Shown here piece by piece: positions 6,488-11,938 of a DNA stretch of 11,938 nucleotides; within the stretch, counting starts at the first letter, position 1; each line of letters opens with the position of its first letter. The DNA is from an uncultured Oscillospiraceae bacterium (GTDB lineage Bacteria; Bacillota; Clostridia; Oscillospirales; Ruminococcaceae). The position numbers were made by a program, and so were the translations under genes. The DNA is taken from the NCBI GenBank assembly GCA_958403605.1, contig CATXYA010000013.1, positions 1 through 11,938 on the forward strand, given 5' to 3'. A model generated the notes under the pieces. That model did not search any database and was not told where the DNA came from. It saw nothing but the letters and a program-made list of their open reading frames with translations.

Positions 6488-7267
6488 ATGGAAGCTGTCC
6501 GCACGTTTCAAAAGGACGCGCTGTCCGTGCGCGTCTACCCCACCCGCGCCGCCATGGGCGCCGCCGCGGCCGCCGATGCCGCCGCGCTGCTGCACCGCCT
6601 GCTGGCCGCCCAGGACACCGTGCGCGCCGTCTTTGCCGCCGCGCCCTCGCAAAATGAGTTTTTAGAGGCCCTGTGCGCCGCCCCGGACATCGACTGGCAG
6701 CGCGTCACCGCCTTCCACATGGATGAATACGTGGGCCTAGAGGACACCGCGCCCCAGGGCTTCGGCAATTTCCTGCGCGCGCGCATCTTCGGCCGCCTGC
6801 CCTTCGGCCAGGTGCACTACCTGGACGGCAACGCCCCCGACACCGGGGCCGAGTGCCGCCGCTACGCCGCCCTGCTGGCCGCCGCGCCCATCGACGTGGT
6901 GTTTATGGGCATCGGCGAAAACGGGCACATCGCCTTCAACGACCCGCCCGTGGCCGATTTCAGCGACCCCGCCGCCGTCAAGGTGGTGCAGCTGGACGAG
7001 GTCTGCCGCAACCAGCAGGTGCACGACGGCTGCTTTACCGCCCTTTGCCAGGTGCCCACCCACGCCCTGACGCTGACGGTGCCCACGCTGGCCGGGGCGA
7101 AGCATCACCTGTGCATTGTGCCCGCGCCCACCAAGGCCGCCGCCGTGCGCGACACCGTGGAGGGCCCGGTGGCCGTGTCCTGCCCGGCGTCCATCCTGCG
7201 CACCTGCCCGGACGCGGTGCTGTACTTAGAGCGCGAGAGCGCCCAGCTGTTGACGGAGGAGCAATAA
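6488..7267 (+). CDS. Glucosamine-6-phosphate deaminase/isomerase homologue, divergent active site
   Basis: A cytoplasmic protein of 259 residues in the NagB / 6-phosphogluconolactonase fold. It keeps FHMDEYVGL (Asp79, matching E. coli NagB Asp72), LDGNAPD with ECRRY (residues 112-126), GIGENGHIAFNDPP (141-154) with His147, and a late PTKA Lys216 matching Lys208. Two catalytic positions differ from E. coli NagB: Asp141 becomes Asn145 and Glu148 becomes Asp152. The phosphate loop GLPTGGTP is replaced by FAAAPSQNEF. I believe related Firmicute proteins share these changes, so this may be a recognised subfamily rather than a damaged gene. The expected role is converting an amino-sugar phosphate released by the GH20 enzymes, but the true reaction is uncertain. 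AAGGAGG (6474-6480) precedes the ATG, and the stop is one base from the next gene. Confidence 0.85.
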   Translation: MEAVRTFQKDALSVRVYPTRAAMGAAAAADAAALLHRLLAAQDTVRAVFAAAPSQNEFLEALCAAPDIDWQRVTAFHMDEYVGLEDTAPQGFGNFLRARIFGRLPFGQVHYLDGNAPDTGAECRRYAALLAAAPIDVVFMGIGENGHIAFNDPPVADFSDPAAVKVVQLDEVCRNQQVHDGCFTALCQVPTHALTLTVPTLAGAKHHLCIVPAPTKAAAVRDTVEGPVAVSCPASILRTCPDAVLYLERESAQLLTEEQ

Positions 7268-7268
7268 G

Positions 7269-9026
7269 ATGGAGCTGTTTTTCATCCCCGCCCCCCAGCG
7301 GTGCATCCGCCTGACGGGCGAGGCTTCCATTGGCCGCGGCACCGCCGTGGTGCTGTCCATGCCCCAGCCGGACGAGCGGCTGACTGCCGCCGCCGAAAAG
7401 CTTTTTTCCCAGGTGCGCACTGCCGCGGGCCCTTACGCGCTGTACTCCGCGGACAGCTTTGCCCCCGCGTGCCCCGTGCGCCAGCCAGAGGGCTATCTGC
7501 TGAGCATCCGCGGCGGCGCCGTGCAGCTGGCCGCAAAGGACGCCGCCGGGCTGTTTTACGGCCTGCAGACGCTGCGCCAATATCTCGCCATGCCGCACCA
7601 TCCCGCGCTGGAGATCACCGATTGGCCCGACCTCGCTTTGCGCAGCGATTACCTCGACATGCGCGGCCTCTTCCCCAAATTCGACAACCTGCTGCGCTAT
7701 GTGGAAGAGATGGCCCAGTACAAGCTGAACACCCTCGTCATCGAGTACGAGGACAAGCTGCCCCGCAGCCGCAAGGAGTTCTGCCATCCGCTGGACGCCC
7801 TGACGCCCGCGCAGCACGCCCAATTGCTGAAAACGGCGCGGGACAACTTCATCGACGTCATTCCCCTGCAGCAGAGCTTCGGCCATTTGGAATACGCGCT
7901 CCAGCTGCCGGAATACCAGCATCTGCGCGAGCTGCCCGGCACCCCGGGCGAGATGTGCCCCTTGCGGGAGGGCTCTTTTGAACTGGCGGCCTCGCTCATT
8001 GAGGAGACGGCGCGCCTGCACCCGGACAGCAAGTACCTGCACCTGGGCTGCGACGAGGTGTGGAGCCTGGGCCAAAGCCCCGAGTGCAAGGCCAGCGGCA
8101 AAAGCCGCGGGCGCATCGCCATCGAGTTCATCAACCGCCTGGCGGAAAAGGTGGTCTCTTTGGGCAAAACGCCCATCGTGTGGCACGACATGCTGGCGAA
8201 TGTGTGGCAGGACGGCGAGATGGGCGAGGCCGGCAACTATGACGAGCTGGCGCTCATCGACAAAAATATCGTGGTGGCCCTGTGGCTGTACAGCCCGGAC
8301 CGCGTCAACCTGGTGGCCCCGCCCCTGATGGAGGCGCTGCACGCCCACGGCATCAAAACGCTGCCCTGCTGCGCCATCCGCGCCAGCGACCGCTGCGGCG
8401 GCCAAAACTATCCCTGTATCGAGCAGCGCCTGCGCAACGTGGACACCTGGTGCAGCCTCATCTCCCAAAGCCGCTGCGACGGCATGGTGAACACCAACTG
8501 GTGCAGCACCTTCTCCTTCGGCAACCCCTACGGCCTGTTCGAGACCAGCCGTTACCCCGCCTTTTACGCCGCCGAACGCTGCTGGAACCTGCGAGCGGAC
8601 AAGGAGGACTATTTGGAGCGCTTTATGGGCGTTTACCACGGCGTGTACGAAATGAGCCTTGTCACCGGGCCGGAACGGCGGTATGATTACTATAAGCTGG
8701 TGGGCGGGTATCTCGGCAGCGTCACCCGCAACGCGGACACCGCCCGCCTCATCGATATCATGTACCGCCAGGAGTACGCGGCCTCCGTCAACTTCGCCGC
8801 CTTCCGCGGCAATCTCTTCCCGGACAGCAAAGTGGAGCTGGACTGCCTGCGCGAGCGCGCGCCCAAGCAGTACGCCCATCTGCACGCGGTGGAGGCCGAG
8901 CTGAAGGAGCTGCTGCCCCGCCTTTTGGCGCCCCAGCAGGCGGCGCTTTTCTTCGAGTCGCGCAGCTATCCCAACCGGCTGTACCAGCGCGAGCTGGAAC
9001 GCATCCTGCAGCAGCCGCTGGACTGA
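7269..9026 (+). CDS. GH20 beta-N-acetylhexosaminidase with GH20b domain, cytoplasmic
   Basis: A glycoside hydrolase of 585 residues that should remove non-reducing terminal GlcNAc or GalNAc by substrate-assisted catalysis. Residues 1-110 form a GH20b-type domain ending in the typical GLFYGLQTLRQYL (GLQTLR at 98-103). The (beta/alpha)8 catalytic domain starts near LRSDYLDMRG. The paired catalytic residues are in HLGCDEV: Asp262, which orients the acetamido group, and Glu263, the acid/base. The family more often has Gly where Cys261 stands. Downstream aromatic motifs include VALWLYS and NTNWCSTFSFGNPYGLF. There is no signal peptide or membrane segment, so it acts on imported oligosaccharides. 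GGAGGA lies inside the end of the preceding gene, one base from it, which suggests coupled translation. The exact linkage preference cannot be read. Confidence 0.88.
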   Translation: MELFFIPAPQRCIRLTGEASIGRGTAVVLSMPQPDERLTAAAEKLFSQVRTAAGPYALYSADSFAPACPVRQPEGYLLSIRGGAVQLAAKDAAGLFYGLQTLRQYLAMPHHPALEITDWPDLALRSDYLDMRGLFPKFDNLLRYVEEMAQYKLNTLVIEYEDKLPRSRKEFCHPLDALTPAQHAQLLKTARDNFIDVIPLQQSFGHLEYALQLPEYQHLRELPGTPGEMCPLREGSFELAASLIEETARLHPDSKYLHLGCDEVWSLGQSPECKASGKSRGRIAIEFINRLAEKVVSLGKTPIVWHDMLANVWQDGEMGEAGNYDELALIDKNIVVALWLYSPDRVNLVAPPLMEALHAHGIKTLPCCAIRASDRCGGQNYPCIEQRLRNVDTWCSLISQSRCDGMVNTNWCSTFSFGNPYGLFETSRYPAFYAAERCWNLRADKEDYLERFMGVYHGVYEMSLVTGPERRYDYYKLVGGYLGSVTRNADTARLIDIMYRQEYAASVNFAAFRGNLFPDSKVELDCLRERAPKQYAHLHAVEAELKELLPRLLAPQQAALFFESRSYPNRLYQRELERILQQPLD

Positions 9027-9040
9027 AAAGAGGAGAGACG

Positions 9041-10915
9041 ATGATGAAGCTGAAACTCGCCCCCACGAGCGAACTGCCCGCCCGCTGGCAGGAGGCGCTG
9101 TGCGCCCTGGCGCCGGAGCTGGACGTGGAGATCGCCGCGGACGGCGTGCCCGTCCGCGGGCGCAGGGGCGGCGCGCTGGCCCTTTGCTGTGACGGCACCG
9201 CCGTCACGGTGGAGTGGGCCGAGCCCGTGCAGTTCTACCGCGCCCTCAGCCTGCTGCCGCGCCCCCTGGCCCCCTGCGAGATCCGCGAGCAGCCCTGCTT
9301 CCAGACCGTGGGCATGATGTTCGATACCTCGCGCAACGCCGTGCTGCGGCCCGAGGTCCTGCGCTCGTTTTTGCGCAAAATGGCCCTGATGGGCATGAAC
9401 CTGGGCATGATGTACACCGAGGACACCTACGAGGTGCCCGAACAGCCCTATTTCGGCTACCAGCGCGGGCGCTACACCTTTGACGAGCTGCACGCCCTGG
9501 ACGATTACGCCGCCATGCTGGGCATCGAGCTGTGCCCCTGCGTGCAGACGCTGGGCCATTTGGACCGGGCGCTGCACTGGCCCGCCCTGCAGCATTTGCA
9601 GGACAACAACGAGGTGCTGCTGGCGGACAGTGAGGAGACCTACGCCTTTTTGCGCCAGCTGCTGGCCGCGGCCAGCGCGCCCTACCGCTCGAAGCGCATC
9701 CACATCGGCATGGACGAGGCCCACGGCGTGGGCCTGGGCACCCATCTGCGCCTGTACGGCTACGAAAAGCCCTATGACATCCTGCGCCGCCATTTGCAGC
9801 GCGTGCTGGACATCGTGGGCGAGCTGGGCCTGTCCCCCATGATGTGGAGCGATATGTACTTCCGCCTGGAATCCCCCACCAACGGCTATTACGACGGGCC
9901 CATGCCCTCGCAGCAGGCCGTGGACGCGGTGGTGCCCGGCGTGGACCTGGTGTATTGGGATTACTACCACATGCGCGAGGAGGAGTACGACTTCCAGCTG
10001 CAAAAGCACGCCGCCCTGCCCGCGCCCACCGTGTTTGCGGGCGGCATCTGGACGTGGTGCGGCCTCGCGCCTGATTATGACAAGACCAAGACGGCCACGC
10101 TGGCGGGCCTTTCCGCCTGCCGCAAGGCCGGGGTGCCGCTGGTGTTTGCCACCGCCTGGGGCGACAACGGCGCCGAGGCCAATTTGAACACCGCGCTGCT
10201 GGGCATGCAGCTGTTTGCGGAATTCACCTATCACGGCTCCTGCGGGGACGATTGGATGGCGGCGCGCCTGGCGGCCTGCTGCCACGCGGACGCCCGCGCC
10301 TTTTGGGACCTGACGCAGTTCAACTGCGTGGCGGGCATGCGCTCGGCGGAATACCGCCCGGTGAACGCCGCCAAGATGCTGCTGTACCAGGACCCGCTGG
10401 TGCAGCTGTTTGCCGCGGACACGGCGGGCCTGCCCCTGGCCGCCCACTACGCCGCGCTGGCGCCCCGCTACGAGGCCTACGCCGCCGCGGGCGGCGAGCT
10501 GGCCCCTCTGTGGCGCTTCTACGCGCTGCTGGCGGACGCCCTGGCCCAAAAATGCGCCTGGCACGAGCGCGCGTCCGCGGCGGTGACAAGCCATGACACC
10601 GCCCTGGCCGCCCAGCTGGCCGACGGCCTCTCCGATACCATCGACGCCGTGGAGGCGCTGCGCCAAGCCTGGCTGCCGCTGTGGAACGCCACCAACAAGC
10701 CCCAGGGCTTCGAGGTCATCGACGGGCGCCTGGGCGCCGTCAAGGCCCGGCTGGACACGGCCCAGCGCCGCATGCGCGCCTTTGCGGCGGGGGAATGCGA
10801 CACCATCCCCGAATTGGCCGAGCCCGCGCTGCCCTATACGCTGCGCGCGGACGGCACCCTGGACGGCAGCTACCGCGTGGGCGAGATCACCTCCGCCTGC
10901 AAGATCGACGGGTGA
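9041..10915 (+). CDS. GH20 beta-N-acetylhexosaminidase, GH20C-like, cytoplasmic
   Basis: A second GH20 enzyme, 624 residues, not a recent copy of its neighbour. From memory it resembles the intracellular Streptococcus pneumoniae GH20C in length and in several motifs: SRNAVL, EDTYEVPEQPYFGY, CVQTLGHL and VYWDYY. The catalytic pair is in HIGMDEAH: Asp225 and Glu226. Aromatic residues expected at the sugar site are Trp337 and Trp339 in GGIWTW, and Trp373 in AWGDNG. The N-terminal part (residues 1-85) is short and diverged from GH20b. Residues from about 400 are probably mostly helical and belong to the C-terminal region of this group. There is no signal peptide. AGAGGAG precedes the start; ATG at 9041 is preferred over 9044, with no means to decide. 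GH20C is reported to have broad specificity, so this enzyme may complement the first. Confidence 0.9.
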   Translation: MMKLKLAPTSELPARWQEALCALAPELDVEIAADGVPVRGRRGGALALCCDGTAVTVEWAEPVQFYRALSLLPRPLAPCEIREQPCFQTVGMMFDTSRNAVLRPEVLRSFLRKMALMGMNLGMMYTEDTYEVPEQPYFGYQRGRYTFDELHALDDYAAMLGIELCPCVQTLGHLDRALHWPALQHLQDNNEVLLADSEETYAFLRQLLAAASAPYRSKRIHIGMDEAHGVGLGTHLRLYGYEKPYDILRRHLQRVLDIVGELGLSPMMWSDMYFRLESPTNGYYDGPMPSQQAVDAVVPGVDLVYWDYYHMREEEYDFQLQKHAALPAPTVFAGGIWTWCGLAPDYDKTKTATLAGLSACRKAGVPLVFATAWGDNGAEANLNTALLGMQLFAEFTYHGSCGDDWMAARLAACCHADARAFWDLTQFNCVAGMRSAEYRPVNAAKMLLYQDPLVQLFAADTAGLPLAAHYAALAPRYEAYAAAGGELAPLWRFYALLADALAQKCAWHERASAAVTSHDTALAAQLADGLSDTIDAVEALRQAWLPLWNATNKPQGFEVIDGRLGAVKARLDTAQRRMRAFAAGECDTIPELAEPALPYTLRADGTLDGSYRVGEITSACKIDG

Positions 10916-10966
10916 CGCCCGCCGCGGTCCGCTTTTCCACAACTTTTCAGCCGGGAGGGCCTTGCC

Positions 10967-11842
10967 ATGCAATATGAGTTTCCATCGCCCCAGGACGTGC
11001 TGGCGCTGGCGCGCCGGCTGCAGCTGCCGGACGCTGTCTGCGCCCGGCTGGCGGACGTGCTGACGCCCGCCCTGCTGGCGCAGCACCGGGAGGCCCTGGC
11101 CGCGCTGATGGACCCCGCCCGCGCCCCCCTGGCCTGGCAGCCGCTGGAACAGGCCCTGGCACCGGACGATCCCGGCGGCATGCGCCTGCTGGCGCTGTAC
11201 CTGGCCGCGGCCTGCGGCACGCGGGAGCGCTATCAGGCCGCCGGCGTGCCGGACGCGGTCTTTTGGGACACCATGGGCTGCTTTGGCCGCTTTTTGCGCG
11301 AGACGCGCCTGCGCTGCGGCCGCTTTGACTTTGACCGCGCCCGCTGGGGCTGGCGGCAGCTGGCGTGCCGCATCTTCCGGCTGGGCACGCTGGAATTCGA
11401 GTACCGCCTGCTCATGGACGCCGAGCCGCTGCCGCCCGGCCTCGCGCCGGGACAGCCGGTGCTGTCGGTGCACATCCCCTCGGACGCGCAGCTGGCGGAC
11501 GGGCCGCTGGCCGCGTCCTACGCCGAGGCACGGCGCTTTTTCGCCGCCGAAGGCGCGGCCTTTTGTGAAAACGGGCCGCCGCGGGTGACGCTGTGCGGCA
11601 CCTGGCTGCTGGCGCCCGCGCTGCGCACGCTGCTGCCGCCCACGGCGGGTATCCTGCGCTTTGCCCGGGATTACACGCTGTACGCCGAGGAACCGGACAG
11701 CGGCGCCTTTTACGTCTGGCTGTTTGAGGGCAAACAGCCGCCCGCGCCTTTGCCCCAGCACACCAGCCTGCAGCGCGCCGCGGCGGCGCACCTCGAGGCG
11801 GGCGGCAAGATCGGCGAGGCCTGGGGCGTCAAAAAAGAGTGA
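10967..11842 (+). CDS. DUF5596/GNAT_C acyltransferase-like protein of unknown role
   Basis: A protein of 291 residues with no signal peptide. I recognise a resemblance to the two-part family annotated as acyltransferase domain-containing proteins: an N-terminal helical part (about residues 1-115, DUF5596-like) and a GNAT-like C-terminal part (about 119-260). Family-like stretches are GTLEFEYRL, LSVHIPSD with the following acidic and small residues, LCGTWLLAPALRTLLPP and ILRFARDYTL. No acetyl-CoA-binding motif of classical GNATs is obvious to me, so an acyl transfer reaction is not proven. GGGAGG sits 8 bases before the ATG. It is the last gene of the cluster, 51 bases after the GH20C-like gene, in keeping with the same transcript. 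Its place suggests handling of an acylated or amino sugar, which is inference. Confidence 0.7.
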   Translation: MQYEFPSPQDVLALARRLQLPDAVCARLADVLTPALLAQHREALAALMDPARAPLAWQPLEQALAPDDPGGMRLLALYLAAACGTRERYQAAGVPDAVFWDTMGCFGRFLRETRLRCGRFDFDRARWGWRQLACRIFRLGTLEFEYRLLMDAEPLPPGLAPGQPVLSVHIPSDAQLADGPLAASYAEARRFFAAEGAAFCENGPPRVTLCGTWLLAPALRTLLPPTAGILRFARDYTLYAEEPDSGAFYVWLFEGKQPPAPLPQHTSLQRAAAAHLEAGGKIGEAWGVKKE

Positions 11843-11890
11843 CGGCGGCCCATGGCTGCCGCGGCGGAGAGAAGGGAACGTCGCTGCGCG

Positions 11891-11938
11891 CCCCCTCATC
11901 CGTCAGCCGCTTTGCGGCTGCCACCTTCCCCCACCGGG
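11891..11938. repeat. Partial dispersed palindromic repeat at window edge
   Basis: The last 48 bases contain CCCTCATCCGTC, a perfect hairpin CAGCCGC-TTT-GCGGCTG (11904-11920), then CCACCTTCCCCC running into CCGGG at the edge. I remember this composition (CTCATCCGTC, a variable short hairpin, CCACCTTCCCCC, a GGGGGAAGG complement) as a small intergenic repeat of Ruminococcaceae genomes. Here the second half would lie beyond the window. It begins 48 bases after the last stop and may also act as a 3'-end structure for the operon. Bases 11843-11890 before it hold only a short GC stem without a T-run. Confidence 0.65.

Noticed and set aside
11843..11880. Terminator right after the last gene (GCGGC/GCCGC stem)
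   Set aside because: Only five pairs with mismatches inside and no T-run. Termination may instead involve the repeat hairpin further on or a site beyond the window.
8966..11899. Very long open frame on the - strand (977 codons), with others at 7035-8885, 1838-3607, 100-1740 and 3604-4569
   Set aside because: They lie opposite well-recognised genes. GC-rich codons on the + strand remove stop codons from the complement. Their translations are low-complexity (rich in Gly, Ala, His, Gln, Val) and match no family I know.

Overview
The window looks like a piece of a high-GC Clostridia genome, most likely a gut Oscillospiraceae/Ruminococcaceae member. The clues are the GC-rich codon use, two Ser/Ala-rich lipoproteins of Gram-positive type, strong GGAGG-type ribosome sites, an LplB/YtcP-type sugar transporter with no dedicated ATPase, and, at the right edge, the start of a small repeat that I remember as dispersed in genomes of this group. 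This placement is inference; no rRNA or marker gene is present.

All nine genes lie on the + strand. Two tandem solute-binding lipoproteins (130-1725 and 1919-3502) are duplicates: about 73% identical over a gap-free 484 residues after their linkers (counted by eye). Each has its own promoter-like region, and the two regions share a 10-bp palindrome just downstream of the predicted start of transcription. A strong intrinsic terminator follows the second lipoprotein (3554-3600). Then come seven tightly packed genes: a Gfo/Idh/MocA oxidoreductase (3631-4572), two sugar-ABC permeases (4588-5574, 5595-6467), a divergent glucosamine-6-phosphate deaminase homologue (6488-7267), two unlike GH20 hexosaminidases without signal peptides (7269-9026, 9041-10915), and a protein resembling the DUF5596/GNAT_C acyltransferase-like family (10967-11842). 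The window ends in a dispersed repeat.

Together they read as an import-then-digest locus for N-acetylhexosamine-containing oligosaccharides, such as host-glycan or chitin-type fragments. Either lipoprotein captures the ligand, the permease pair imports it using a shared ATPase encoded elsewhere (MsmX-like, inferred), the two cytoplasmic GH20 enzymes release terminal HexNAc, and the oxidoreductase and deaminase homologue process the monosaccharide. No NagA deacetylase, kinase, ATPase or regulator is visible here.

The families are known. The less ordinary points are the twin palindromic operators on duplicated binding-protein genes, a terminator that may set binding-protein to permease stoichiometry, the deaminase with replaced active-site residues, and the acyltransferase-like protein of unknown role at the end of the operon. 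There is no stretch above 300 bases without a gene.
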